A DNA stretch of 64,000 nucleotides from Sporolactobacillus laevolacticus DSM 442 (GTDB lineage: Bacteria; Bacillota; Bacilli; Bacillales; Sporolactobacillaceae): NCBI RefSeq assembly GCF_000497245.1, contig NZ_AWTC01000004.1, positions 219,633 to 283,632 on the forward strand, read 5' to 3'. Shown here one piece after another: positions 42,212 to 51,095 of this stretch (its first letter is position 1; each line of letters starts with the position of its first letter). The position numbers were made by a program, and so were the translations under genes. The notes beneath the pieces were generated by a model. That model worked only from the letters and a program-made list of their open reading frames with translations, did not search any database and had not been told where the DNA came from.

Positions 42212-43342
42212 TTATACACTGATTTCAGGAGCATTTGCCGATGCGTTGGCTTCAAGTACTGCTTTTAGTTCGCTCAGGAAGATGTCGTTTTCCTCTGTGT
42301 TGCCTACGGTTACCCTAATATGACGGTCATACCCCCAGCCGCCGCAAGGCCTGACAATAACACCTCGACGCATGAGCTGTTCTGCAGTCTCAGCTGCCGG
42401 ATAAGGCGTACTGAAAAACACAAAGTTTGCGTAAGAAGGGGAGACCGCACACCCCATTTCTGTTAATTGTTCACTGATGCGTTCTCGGTCAGCCACAATT
42501 CGATCACCATAGGTCTTAGCCGTTGCTAGGTCATGCTCAATGATGGAAACTGCTCCGGCCAAACCAATTCGGTTTGCGTTAAATGGTTCGCTCACGGTAT
42601 CGTAACACGTAATCAGCTCAGGATCTGCAACCAGATAGCCGATTCTGCCACCAGCTAGGCCGTAGTATTTAGAGAACGTCCGCACACAGATCACGTTTTT
42701 ATGCTGCTTAATGAAGTCGATACCGTTCGGAAGCAGCTCATTGGGTGCAAACTCTGCATAGGCTTCATCAAGTACGATCCATGTGGATTCAGGAAGGGCG
42801 TTTACGAGTTCTTTAAATTTTTCCTTGTCAAACAAGCTTCCTGTCGGATTGTTCGGATTACATAGCCAAATCAGTTTGCATTTCGGAGTAAGCGCCGCTT
42901 TAAAATCATCCAGATTCATTGAGAAGCCTGAATCAAGGGGGATTTCCTTCACAACAGCACCCATCATTTTAGAAATCTCTCGATATAACCGGTAAGACTC
43001 CTTAGGAATAATGACTTTGTCGCCTGCTTCGAGAAATGTTCTCGCGAGCGTTTCCAATACGCCGCCTGCGCCATGTCCAAGACCAATATAGCTACCATCA
43101 AGCCCATACTTCTCACCAAGCAGATTTTTGAGTTTGATGAAATTTTTTTCAGGATAAATATTGAGCCGATTGATCTCGGAAGCCATAGCCAGTTTAGTGT
43201 GTTCAAATGGTCCGTAAGCATTTTCGTTTGAGCCCAGCTTAACGACAGAGTTCAAGCCGTAGGCTTCTTTAACTTCATCCATACTCTTTCCAGGCACATA
43301 ACGTTCGCAAAGATACGCTTCTTTCCTAACGCCATTTATCAT
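42212..43342 (-). CDS. HisC-like class I/II PLP aminotransferase
   Basis: 376 residues from ATG 43342 on the minus strand, with AAGGAG nine bases upstream. The frame is open to 43459 but that 39-residue extension runs through the leader and operator. Motifs: KLGSNENAYGP, GHGAGGVLETLARTF, IWLCNPNNPTG, VLDEAYAEF and the PLP lysine in RTFSKYYGLAGGRIGYL, with the C-terminal Arg in HIRVTVGN. It is close to histidinol-phosphate aminotransferase, yet no other his gene is near. It pairs with a D-2-hydroxyacid dehydrogenase and sits behind a GntR-type operator, so a catabolic or product-forming aromatic/imidazole transaminase role is likelier. Confidence 0.88.
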   Translation of the reverse strand: MINGVRKEAYLCERYVPGKSMDEVKEAYGLNSVVKLGSNENAYGPFEHTKLAMASEINRLNIYPEKNFIKLKNLLGEKYGLDGSYIGLGHGAGGVLETLARTFLEAGDKVIIPKESYRLYREISKMMGAVVKEIPLDSGFSMNLDDFKAALTPKCKLIWLCNPNNPTGSLFDKEKFKELVNALPESTWIVLDEAYAEFAPNELLPNGIDFIKQHKNVICVRTFSKYYGLAGGRIGYLVADPELITCYDTVSEPFNANRIGLAGAVSIIEHDLATAKTYGDRIVADRERISEQLTEMGCAVSPSYANFVFFSTPYPAAETAEQLMRRGVIVRPCGGWGYDRHIRVTVGNTEENDIFLSELKAVLEANASANAPEISV

Positions 43343-43449
43343 CAGAAACAGCTCCTTTTCCTTGGAAAAAATCACTTCAGTTTTCGCTATATAAACAGTG
43401 GATTCAATCATTATGCAAAAAGTGCCGCTTGCTTTAACGAAAGAACAAT

Positions 43450-43494
43450 TTGTATACAATATACAATATATATGAAAATGATCCTTTTTTACAA
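43450..43494 (-). promoter_or_regulatory. Promoter and GntR operator of the aminotransferase/dehydrogenase pair
   Basis: On the minus strand: TTGTAA (43494-43489), 18-bp spacer, TATATT (43470-43465), then the perfect palindrome TTGTATACAA at 43450-43459 at about the expected transcription start. The same TGTATACAATATACA 15-mer is found in the MFS promoter. Confidence 0.65.
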
Positions 43495-43734
43495 GTGAAT
43501 TTTTATCTATTCATTAGCAGAGTGTTCCTTTTTCGGCGAATAAGCGACAGAATAAGCTCTTCAGTCTTCTAAACTTGTGCAATCATAAAGATCTTTTTTC
43601 GTAGAAATTGATGCAATCTATCTATGTACACGCTTCCCCAAAAGTGCTAGTTTTATAGAGTACATAGTTTGTCGAACAATGTAACAAAAGGTTGGATCCA
43701 TGGAGGTCTCAACATCTACAAGGGAGAGTGAAAA
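43495..43734. other. Upstream region of the lysozyme gene
   Basis: Non-coding. It has a T-rich stretch and a TGCAATC...TTGATGCA inverted motif near 43578-43616. No promoter with good spacing was identified. Confidence 0.4.
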
Positions 43735-45102
43735 GTGAAACAACGTGCACGTCGATTCATTTCCGGTTTTCTGTTTTTGACTCTTGTTATTCTATCACTC
43801 AGCTTCTCAGTCGGTGATACCACTCATGCAAGTTCTTCGTATAGTTCCTATGTTACTTCTTATACATTGAAAGTTCGCAGTAAGGCAAGCACGCATTATC
43901 GTACATTACGCACCTTGGCAATGGGTAATAAGGTTACAGTTACAAGCAAGGTTGGCAAATATTCGCGTATCAAGTATGGCAGTACAACGGGGTATGTTCA
44001 GACTCAGTACCTGAGCAGGAGCAAGTATAAATCCTTCAGCGCTTATGTGACTTCCTATACGTTGAAAGTACGCAGTCAGGCGAGTGTGCATTATTCAACC
44101 AAACGTACGCTTGCCATGGGAAATAAGGTTACCGTACTCGGTAAAGGTAATAAATATGCGCTTGTCAGCTATGGCGGGACAACGGGCTATGTCCAGAATA
44201 TTTATCTGAATACACGACCGTTTCAAGCCTATAATGCCTATGTGACATCGAACACATTAAAGATCCGCAGCAATGCCAGTGTTCATTACACCACCAAATT
44301 GGTGATGATGATCAATAATCGAGTGACGGTTACCGGCAAAGGCAATAAATACGCCCAAGTGAAGTTTGGCAACATTTCGGGTTATGTGCTGGCAGCCTAC
44401 TTGACCACGACGCAACCTGTTTCCTATGGCAATCAACCGACCGATCCACCGAGAACCAATGGCTCTCAGTTTGGTCTTGATATTTCACACTATCAAAATG
44501 ACGCAGGCAACGGTCAGATTGATTTCAATGCCATCAAACAGGATGGAAACAGCTTCATCATCGCAAAAGCATCGGAAGGCGGCGGCACAGACGGTACATT
44601 TGTAGACAATGCTGTTGCAGCAAATCAGGCCGGACTCACCGTTGATGCTTATCATTTTTTCCATGCGACTGATATTCCGGGCGCTCAGAACGAAGCCAAT
44701 GTTTTCTCAAATCAGATTCATGCTGCCAATGCAAAAGGCGTTCAGGTCCACTATCTATTCATTGATGTGGAAACAACGAATGGTGTTGACAAGGATACGC
44801 TGACTAACAATGTGCTCGCATTTATCAATCAGATGCGGGCGAACGGTTTCAATCAGCTTGGTATCTATTCGAATCTAGCATTCTTTAATGGTTCAGTTGA
44901 TCTACCGAAGATCACAGCAGCACAACCGGCACAACCGAAATTCTTGGTCTGGCTGGCTAGATATCGCGGTCAAGAAACCAACCAGGGACCAGGCGCTAAC
45001 TTCAACGTCGACATCTGGCAATATACAAGCAGCGGTACATCAAGCGGCGTTGTTGGTGCGGTAGATAAGAATATCTGGTACTACACGATTAATGGATTGT
45101 AA
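43735..45102 (+). CDS. Secreted GH25 lysozyme with three SH3 domains
   Basis: 455 residues from GTG 43735, with GGGAGAG upstream. A signal peptide (about 1-32, ending THAS) is followed by three bacterial SH3 repeats (about 38-95, 104-161 and 168-225). Each repeat has the pattern YVTSxTLKxRSxAS...NKVTVxxKxxKYxxxxxG...GYV. A GH25 muramidase domain completes the protein (about 245-455): FGLDISHYQND holds the first catalytic aspartate and HYLFIDVETTNG the Asp/Glu pair, with VDIWQYTSSG near the end. It would cleave peptidoglycan outside the cell, held on the wall by the SH3 repeats. No holin or phage genes adjoin, so a cellular autolysin is likely. Confidence 0.93.
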   Translation: MKQRARRFISGFLFLTLVILSLSFSVGDTTHASSSYSSYVTSYTLKVRSKASTHYRTLRTLAMGNKVTVTSKVGKYSRIKYGSTTGYVQTQYLSRSKYKSFSAYVTSYTLKVRSQASVHYSTKRTLAMGNKVTVLGKGNKYALVSYGGTTGYVQNIYLNTRPFQAYNAYVTSNTLKIRSNASVHYTTKLVMMINNRVTVTGKGNKYAQVKFGNISGYVLAAYLTTTQPVSYGNQPTDPPRTNGSQFGLDISHYQNDAGNGQIDFNAIKQDGNSFIIAKASEGGGTDGTFVDNAVAANQAGLTVDAYHFFHATDIPGAQNEANVFSNQIHAANAKGVQVHYLFIDVETTNGVDKDTLTNNVLAFINQMRANGFNQLGIYSNLAFFNGSVDLPKITAAQPAQPKFLVWLARYRGQETNQGPGANFNVDIWQYTSSGTSSGVVGAVDKNIWYYTINGL

Positions 45103-45131
45103 AATAAAGAATCGCTAAAGATAGTTGATCG

Positions 45132-45181
45132 AATCCCCTATGAGTGTACAGGTAAAAATCTGTTGCTCATGGGGGATTTTG
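45132..45181 (+). terminator. Terminator of the lysozyme gene
   Basis: AATCCCCTATGAG pairs with CTCATGGGGGATT (13 bp, one G-U pair), ending in TTTT. Confidence 0.85.
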
Positions 45182-45214
45182 TATATAACACTGATTGTGG
45201 TTTGTACACGGCGC

Positions 45215-45299
45215 AGCAGGATTTATGCGCGAAAAGCAGGAAATATGCGCGCGCCGGAGTAAGATATGCACAGGATGGTAAGAGGTTTATGCACGCGAA
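45215..45299. repeat. Degenerate direct-repeat array, four units of about 20-24 bp
   Basis: TATGCGC or TATGCAC cores, with AGGA or AAG lead-ins, recur at 45224, 45244, 45265 and 45289. The array runs straight into the truncated nagA remnant. Confidence 0.7.
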
Positions 45300-45597
45300 G
45301 TCCAAATGCAGATTTTCAAACGGCAAACGAGACAATACACGCGGGAGCAAGTATTTTCGTGCATCTATTTAATGGAATGAAAGCCTTGCACCACCGAGAT
45401 TCTTGAACAGCAGGCGCGTGCCTGTTGAACAAGCAAACGTTTGCTGAATTAATTTGGACGGTCATCATGTCTGCTCCGACATGGTGAACTTTACGCAAAA
45501 AATCAATAAAAGCCATGTTGTGCTGGATGCTGAACTGAACATTATTGACGTCGCTGTTGATGGAGAGCTAAAACATCCTGTATCCGTACAGAAATAA
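45296..45597 (+). pseudogene. nagA: Decayed nagA (N-acetylglucosamine-6-phosphate deacetylase)
   Basis: Translated pieces in order match NagA. 45302-45403 gives PNADFQTANETIHAGASIF and then VHLFNGMKALHHRDS, the metal-site region (THLFNAM...LHHRE). A stop at 45404 follows, then the same frame gives TAGACLLNKQTFAELI. A frameshift to the frame of 45454 gives LDGHHVCSDMVNFTQKIN. The sequence then jumps directly to SHVVLDAELNIIDVAVDGEL, which is the NagA C-terminus. So the 5' part is gone, there is an in-frame stop, one frameshift and an internal deletion of roughly a hundred codons. It is not functional. The terminator at 45676 may be its old one. The breakdown of GlcNAc-6-phosphate would need another nagA copy elsewhere. 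Confidence 0.85.
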
Positions 45598-45675
45598 ACG
45601 CTCACACTACGAATATATGAAAGAAAAACACTGGGTTATGTTTAGGCAAAGTAGAAAAATAGATATGGTAAAAAG

Positions 45676-45704
45676 GCGAGGAAAGCAAACTCCTCGCTTT
45701 TTTT
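45676..45704 (+). terminator. Terminator downstream of the nagA remnant
   Basis: GCGAGGA pairs with TCCTCGC around an 8-nt loop, followed by TTTTTTT. Confidence 0.85.
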
Positions 45705-46045
45705 GCTTAATTTAAGGATGGGTAAAATTTATACAATCCCTTTTATTTAATGGGTATCCCCGGATTAAAAACAGAAGCAGTTCTTTGGCACCGCGCTGGT
45801 TCCACTTTCCCTCAATTGGTTCGCCTTCTCAAACAATCTCGTCGCCTGCGGAGTCTCGCATCACGCGTTCTTCAGCCCCTACATTACATGAGTGAAACCA
45901 ATATTAATTTTAAACATAGCCTTTTATTAAGTAATTTGGAATTCCTGTTCAGTCAAATGAATACTGTTAATAAAAACGTTGATTGGTTTGCAGTCTGTCT
46001 GTTTTTCGAAGTAGGTGACCTTGAACGACATACGGAGGAACTTCA
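45705..46045. other. Leader region of the exopolysaccharide cluster
   Basis: 341 bp. A CGCCTGCGGAGTCTCGCA stretch (45842-45859) is close to the reverse complement of the dispersed-repeat core, so it may be an inverted, eroded copy. A 99-codon frame through it looks like translation of that repeat and is not called. No clear promoter or JUMPstart-type element was found; ribosome binding site GGAGG precedes ATG 46046. Confidence 0.45.
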
Positions 46046-46804
46046 ATGAAAAAGACATTGGGATTAAAAGAAATCTATCTTATTTTGCGGAAGCGGTTAT
46101 GGCTCATCGCTGCGATCACTCTGACTGCCGGAGTCATCGGAGCGATCGCAACACATTTTTTCATGACGCCGATGTACGATGCGACTACTCGTATTCTTGT
46201 GAATCAGGGCAATGGTAAAACGCTGTACGATTCGAACGCGGTTCAGACCAATGTGCAGCTGGTGAACACCTACAGTGAGCTCATCGATGATCCGTCAATT
46301 TTGAATAAGGTGATTCGGAACTTGCACCTGAATTTGTCCGCGGGGGATTTGCAAGGCATGTTAACCGTCGAAACGAACCAAGAATCGCAGATTTTCTCAA
46401 TCACAGCAGAAACCGATCGAGCGGATTTGTCGGTACGCATTGTGAATCATGTTGCAAATGTGTTCAAAGCGCAGGTGCGAAGCATGTTGAAAGTCGATAA
46501 TGTCAGCCTACTTTCGCCCGCGACCGTTTCTGCGAGTGCTGGACAGGTTTCGCCGAGTTTGAGTAAAAATGTGACGATCGCAGTGATGCTTGGTTTGTTG
46601 TTCTCAGTTGGTCTTGCGTTTCTGCTTGAGTATTTGGATAACACGATTAAGACAGAAGAAGACATCGAACAGAAAATAGGCCTGCCTGTTGTCGGCATCA
46701 TCGAGCATTTTGAATATCATGACAAGAAGAAAAGAAAGGTCGATGGAAAGTCTGAAACAACAACACATTCGGAAAAGTTAAAAAAAGGGAGGCGGGATTC
46801 TTGA
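46046..46804 (+). CDS. Wzz/CapA-type polysaccharide co-polymerase (BY-kinase activator)
   Basis: 252 residues. Two membrane spans (about 19-38 and 176-196) enclose an extracellular helical domain, the Wzz architecture. Typical parts are the N-terminal LKEIYLILRKRLWLIA, the proline region before span 2 (LLSPATVSASAGQVSPS) and EYLDNTIKTEEDIEQKIGLPVVGIIE after it. In Gram-positives this subunit controls chain length and activates the separate tyrosine kinase encoded next. Its TGA overlaps the kinase TTG start (TTGA), showing translational coupling. First gene of the cluster. Confidence 0.92.
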   Translation: MKKTLGLKEIYLILRKRLWLIAAITLTAGVIGAIATHFFMTPMYDATTRILVNQGNGKTLYDSNAVQTNVQLVNTYSELIDDPSILNKVIRNLHLNLSAGDLQGMLTVETNQESQIFSITAETDRADLSVRIVNHVANVFKAQVRSMLKVDNVSLLSPATVSASAGQVSPSLSKNVTIAVMLGLLFSVGLAFLLEYLDNTIKTEEDIEQKIGLPVVGIIEHFEYHDKKKRKVDGKSETTTHSEKLKKGRRDS

Positions 46805-47496
46805 GGCGACTTAGAAAAGGTAGGGTGGAGAGACGTCATCTTGTGACGTATTTAAAAAATAACTTTTTGCTTTCCGAACAATACCGAACATTGCGTACTA
46901 ATATTTCCTTTGCCAAGGCGGGTGGAGGTCTGAAATCGTTGGTGGTGACTTCTGCAGAAGCGGGTGAGGGAAAATCAACGACTGCATCGAACTTGGCCGT
47001 AGTCATGGCGCAGCAGGGAAAGCGGGTGCTGCTGATTGATGCCGATACACGCAAACCGTCACAACATGAATTCTTTGGTATGGATAATCGGGAAGGGCTG
47101 ACCAATGTACTGACGGGGCAAGCGAACTTCATGGATGTTCTTCGACCGACGAGTATAGATCAGCTGTTTCTTTTGACCAGTGGACCTGTCCCTCCTAATC
47201 CTGCCGATTTGCTGAGTGCTGCGGAAATGGAGACAGTGATTGAGCAGGCAGAGGAACATTTTGACCAGGTGATTATTGATTCTCCCCCGATTTTGGCTGT
47301 GTCCGATGCCCGGCTGCTGGCAAATCTATGCGACGGAATTTTACTTGTCGTACGAAGTGGTTCAACCGAAATGGATAAAGTCAGAAAAGTAGCCGATGTG
47401 TTTTCGGAAGTTAAAGGCAAACTTCTTGGTGTCGTTTTAAACGATAAGAAAGTGAGCAGAAAAGAGCGGTATTACTACGCCTATAACGGTTATTGA
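46801..47496 (+). CDS. Bacterial tyrosine kinase (BY-kinase, CapB/EpsB type)
   Basis: 231 residues from TTG 46801, with GGGAGG upstream. Walker A SAEAGEGKST (about residues 52-61), Walker A' LLIDADTRKPSQHEFF and Walker B VIIDSPPI define the BY-kinase fold. The C-terminus has a short tyrosine cluster (RYYYAYNGY), the autophosphorylation tail. The kinase works with the preceding membrane activator and regulates polymer synthesis. A PHP-type or low-molecular-weight phosphatase normally encoded nearby is absent from the window. Confidence 0.93.
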   Translation: MRRLRKGRVERRHLVTYLKNNFLLSEQYRTLRTNISFAKAGGGLKSLVVTSAEAGEGKSTTASNLAVVMAQQGKRVLLIDADTRKPSQHEFFGMDNREGLTNVLTGQANFMDVLRPTSIDQLFLLTSGPVPPNPADLLSAAEMETVIEQAEEHFDQVIIDSPPILAVSDARLLANLCDGILLVVRSGSTEMDKVRKVADVFSEVKGKLLGVVLNDKKVSRKERYYYAYNGY

Positions 47497-47582
47497 TGGA
47501 ACAACAAGCTTGCTTGCCGTCCTAACCGTGCTCCCCGTAAATCAGAATGATCACTATCTTTTGTCTACAGGAGGCCGGCATT

Positions 47583-48284
47583 ATGGCTTTATCAAAGCCG
47601 CCAACAGATAAAACGTTCACCTCTGCAGTGAAGGTCAGAGGGAAGGTCCAACAACTTTATGTGAATGTAAAGCGTGATGGACTTTATTTATTCATTAAAA
47701 GAATGATGGACATATGCGGCGCACTGGCAGGGCTAATTATCTTGTCCCCGCTTTTTATTTTGATTCCGATCCTAATTAAGCTGAGTGATCCTGAAGGACC
47801 TGTATTTTTCAAACAAATTAGGATCGGAGAGAATGGAAAAACCTTCATGATCTATAAATTTCGATCTATGGTGCATAAGGCTGAAGATCTTCTGGATCGT
47901 CTTCTTGATAAAAATGAGACCAGCGGCCCTATATTCAAGATGAAAAATGATCCTAGAGTTACTCGGGTTGGACGTTTTCTAAGGAAAACGAGCTTGGATG
48001 AGTTTCCTCAACTCGTGAATGTTTTAAAAGGAGAAATGAGTTTAGTCGGGCCCCGTCCACCGCTTCCAAGAGAAGTGGAAAAATACACCGACTATGACCG
48101 GCAAAGATTACTCATCAAACCCGGATGTACGGGTCTTTGGCAAGTCGAGGGAAGAAGCAGCGTCGGATTTGAGACGATGGTGAAATTAGACATCGAGTAC
48201 ATCAATAAGAGAGGAATTCTTCTCGATATCAAAATTATTTTAAAAACTATTCTTGTTTTAATCCATTCTAAAGACGCCTATTAA
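47583..48284 (+). CDS. Priming glycosyl-1-phosphate transferase (EpsL/WcaJ C-terminal type)
   Basis: 233 residues from ATG 47583 after a perfect AGGAGG; the frame from 47547 is longer without a site. One membrane helix (ICGALAGLIILSPLFILIPI) precedes the catalytic domain with KLSDPEGPVFFKQIRIGENG, FRSMVHKAE, SLDEFPQLVNVLKGEMSLVG, PRPPLPREVE and KPGCTGLWQVEGRS, all typical. It transfers a sugar-1-phosphate (often galactose, glucose or an acetamido sugar) from its UDP form to undecaprenyl phosphate to begin each repeat unit. The sugar is not predictable. Confidence 0.94.
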   Translation: MALSKPPTDKTFTSAVKVRGKVQQLYVNVKRDGLYLFIKRMMDICGALAGLIILSPLFILIPILIKLSDPEGPVFFKQIRIGENGKTFMIYKFRSMVHKAEDLLDRLLDKNETSGPIFKMKNDPRVTRVGRFLRKTSLDEFPQLVNVLKGEMSLVGPRPPLPREVEKYTDYDRQRLLIKPGCTGLWQVEGRSSVGFETMVKLDIEYINKRGILLDIKIILKTILVLIHSKDAY

Positions 48285-48376
48285 CAGATGAGCCTTGTCA
48301 GGTAGATGTTGTTGCTCCGATCTTATAAAGCCCCGGTTGGGAAAATACAAATAAAGCTCTTTGAGGGTGAGGGCGG

Positions 48377-49510
48377 ATGGCAATGAAAATTTTACATGTT
48401 TGCGAGTATGTAAGAGGCGGGATCACAACCTACCTTAACGAGATCCTAAAATACCAGGCAACAACGGAGCAAGTAAGCAGTGTCCATGTGTTAATGAGTG
48501 AGTACAACTCCGACAAACTACTCATAAATGGTGTTCAATTTGACTATTATCACTATAAAAGAAAATTATCGAAATTTATTCCAGCTATTATTCAAATTAA
48601 CCGAGTGATTAAAAAAATTCATCCGGACGTCATACACATCCATAGCTCTTTTGCCGGTTTATTTGTGCGGGTGTGTTTCTTTTTTAAAAGAAAACGTCCC
48701 AAAATCGTGTATTGTGCGCATGGCTGGTCCTTCTTAATGGAAATCTCTCACGTTAAAAAGAAAATGTACGGAATTTTAGAACGGGTACTGGCAAGGAAAA
48801 CGGACCGAATTATTAATATTTCGGATCACGAGTTTATCGGCTCACTAAAATACAAGCTTCCTAAAGAAAAATCATTGGTCATTCCGAACGGCATCGAAGA
48901 CCGTCTCTATAAAAATAAAGACGTTGCGTTAGCACTTGATCCGTCTAAGCTTAATTTACTTTTCGTCGGGCGATTTGACCGGCAGAAGGGCATCGACATT
49001 CTCTTAGATTTCTTTAAGAATGATCCGTTGAAGCATGTTCGGTTGTATACGATCGGGGGAAATGTACTAGATCCCGTTCTCAAGAAGATTCCAGACACGA
49101 TTATTTCTCTGGGTTGGATTGATCATAACGTGATCGATAGCTATTATGAAAAATTCGATGCGGTCATTATTCCTTCCAGATGGGAAGGGTTCGGACTGGT
49201 TGCCATTGAGGCGATGAAAAATAGAAAAGCGGTAATTGCCAGTAACCGGGGGGATCTTCCTGACTTGGTGAAAGACGGAGTCAACGGTTATTTGTTTGAC
49301 TTGAACCATTTAGAGGAATTAACGCGGATCCTGACAACGGTGAGTAAACAAGAACTGGAAGTCATGGGTGAACGAGGATTCGCAATCTTTCAAGAAAAAT
49401 ATACAGGCGAAAAATTAAACCAGAGGTTAATGGACGTTTATCAGCAGTTAGTTGAAGGCCATGGTCAGCCGACTGTCCATCGAACAGGTGCACAGTATGA
49501 GGCAAAGTAA
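48377..49510 (+). CDS. Glycosyltransferase family 4
   Basis: 377 residues. GT-B fold: an N-terminal acceptor domain (ILHVCEYVRGGITTYLNEIL, DVIHIHSSFAG, IVYCAHGWSF) and a C-terminal nucleotide-sugar domain (LLFVGRFDRQKGIDILLDFF, PSRWEGFGLVAIEAMKNRKA with the EX7E motif). It would add a sugar to the lipid-linked repeat unit in the cytoplasm. GAGGGTGAGGGCGG precedes ATG 48377; ATG 48383 is an equally good start. Donor and linkage are unknown. Confidence 0.92.
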   Translation: MAMKILHVCEYVRGGITTYLNEILKYQATTEQVSSVHVLMSEYNSDKLLINGVQFDYYHYKRKLSKFIPAIIQINRVIKKIHPDVIHIHSSFAGLFVRVCFFFKRKRPKIVYCAHGWSFLMEISHVKKKMYGILERVLARKTDRIINISDHEFIGSLKYKLPKEKSLVIPNGIEDRLYKNKDVALALDPSKLNLLFVGRFDRQKGIDILLDFFKNDPLKHVRLYTIGGNVLDPVLKKIPDTIISLGWIDHNVIDSYYEKFDAVIIPSRWEGFGLVAIEAMKNRKAVIASNRGDLPDLVKDGVNGYLFDLNHLEELTRILTTVSKQELEVMGERGFAIFQEKYTGEKLNQRLMDVYQQLVEGHGQPTVHRTGAQYEAK

Positions 49511-49566
49511 TGTGAAAAATAGAAGGAACAGATATCTATGAGGGACAGAAAACGCGGAGGAAAGCT

Positions 49567-50823
49567 ATGTTGAATTATATTTTTGAATTCATGACTTTTG
49601 CATTTCCAAAAGCAGGGGCACAAATCGGTGTTCCGTTTACAATCGCTATTTTTTTATTCTTATTTGCCCTGTTAAAGTGCCAATATCAGGTGATTCCCGG
49701 ATTCATGCAAGTGAAAGGGTTAGCCTTCTCCTATACGCTGTTTGTTTCGGTCGTTTTGGTTTCATTACTATTCAATTTGGGCAATTTTCCAGTTTTCCAA
49801 TTGGCAACAGTCATGATGGTGATCGCTTCGCCGCTCGCAATAGGAATTGGAAGATCACTTAATCCGCAAACAGCGCTTAAAATTCTTGCGATCTCCTTGG
49901 TCATTGTTGGTGTCTATGCACTGATCCAGAGAATTGTCGGCATTGTCACTACTTCTATTCCGGGTGTGACGTATACCTTCGGACAGGACCTGGCCGCAAA
50001 GCCGATTGGCTATGGCATGGCTGCTTCAGGAGAGGCACAGAAAATGCCTTCAACCTATCAAAATGGGAATGGGGCCGGTTTGTTTTATGCAATGGGTATT
50101 CCCATTCTTCTCGCATGGAGTCCTTCTTCTGCAAAACAAAAGGTCTTAAAAATAGTCGCTATTCTTTTTGGGTGTGTCGGGCTTCTTCTGTCCGGGTCCA
50201 GATCAATTATGATTCCATTTGTTCTCTTCCTCATTGTTCTTCTGGTGCTCGTTAAAAATAAATTAAACTATCGAAATCAAATTCTGTTTTTTTCAAGTTT
50301 AATGTTTATCGCTACTCTTGGAATCGTGTATTTACTGCAGTCAGATAATCAGTTTCTCCAACAGCTTTATACCCGGTATATTAATCAGACGCTGTCGGAT
50401 CCGACAGGTGCGGGCCGAACATCCCAATTTGTGGCTGCATTTACACAAATAAATGGTTTGGATGAGCTAGGATTCCTCAGATTTCTATGCGTTGGATTGC
50501 CATGGGATCAAGTTGGTGTGCTGGAAGGATTCGTGTCAATACTCTTCAATTATGGACTTTTCGGTTTCATAGGATTTCTTTTCGTATTAGCTGCCGCTAT
50601 TTACGGTATCTATGAACGTAATAAACTGGCATCCATTGGTTTTATCTGCGTCTTCATTGCTTTTATCGTCGACGGTTCATTTAACTTTCCGCCAACACTG
50701 ATGAACTTTTTCTTTTTAACGGGATTGCTCACGCAGCCCGGGCTTCAAGAAACAAGTCATAACAGCAAAACTGTGCCTTCAAATGGGGGTACCCCCTTTT
50801 CTTTACAAGAAAAGAAAGTATAA
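49567..50823 (+). CDS. O-antigen ligase/Wzy-like polysaccharide polymerase
   Basis: 418 residues, about 11-12 membrane spans. A large outside loop between spans (about residues 135-175, TYTFGQDLAAKPIGYGMA...) and LLLSGSRSIMIPFVLFLIV followed by a second loop (TGAGRTSQFVAAFTQIN) are the Wzy_C-type features. Such proteins polymerise undecaprenyl-linked repeat units outside the membrane. GGAGGAAA precedes ATG 49567. Sequence identity within the family is low, so the name rests on topology and cluster position, next to a Wzz pair and a Wzx flippase. Confidence 0.85.
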   Translation: MLNYIFEFMTFAFPKAGAQIGVPFTIAIFLFLFALLKCQYQVIPGFMQVKGLAFSYTLFVSVVLVSLLFNLGNFPVFQLATVMMVIASPLAIGIGRSLNPQTALKILAISLVIVGVYALIQRIVGIVTTSIPGVTYTFGQDLAAKPIGYGMAASGEAQKMPSTYQNGNGAGLFYAMGIPILLAWSPSSAKQKVLKIVAILFGCVGLLLSGSRSIMIPFVLFLIVLLVLVKNKLNYRNQILFFSSLMFIATLGIVYLLQSDNQFLQQLYTRYINQTLSDPTGAGRTSQFVAAFTQINGLDELGFLRFLCVGLPWDQVGVLEGFVSILFNYGLFGFIGFLFVLAAAIYGIYERNKLASIGFICVFIAFIVDGSFNFPPTLMNFFFLTGLLTQPGLQETSHNSKTVPSNGGTPFSLQEKKV

Positions 50824-50871
50824 ATTTTTTGACTTAGTCACTAGGATGATCTGCGTTACTTCGCCTTGATT

Positions 50872-51082
50872 TAGGTTCAAACACGAAAGTGCGAGACGCC
50901 TGCGGAGCGATCCTGTTGATCGCAGGCCAGGAGAGACCCCGCAGATGCTAGGTTGATCGAGGAGGCTCCCAGACTGCCCGCGGCAAGCGAGCAGCTGAAG
51001 TGTCATTCAATCAGAAGATTGATGATTCAAAGTCGCATATAGAGTGACAGGAAAGGATTAGGCGTAGCCTGGTTTTTCTCAA
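50872..51082 (+). repeat. Dispersed intergenic repeat, long copy
   Basis: 211 bp starting TAGGTTCAAACACGAAAGTG and ending GCCTGGTTTTTCTCAA, homologous to 39545-39690 and, in its core (CTGCGG...CCCCGCAG...GAGGAGGCT), to 54659-54776. The core can fold into a long GC-rich hairpin. It ends one base before the AGGAGG of the next glycosyltransferase. Confidence 0.88.
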
Positions 51083-51095
51083 GGAGGATGAACTG

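Noticed and set aside
43343-43459. 39-residue extension of the HisC-like aminotransferase
   Set aside because: It runs through the promoter/operator region; AAGGAG is correctly placed for ATG 43342.
43735-45102. Phage endolysin
   Set aside because: It has a signal peptide and no neighbouring holin or phage genes; a cellular lysozyme fits better.
45750-46049. 99-codon ORF before the exopolysaccharide cluster
   Set aside because: It partly overlaps an eroded repeat fragment and has no family features.
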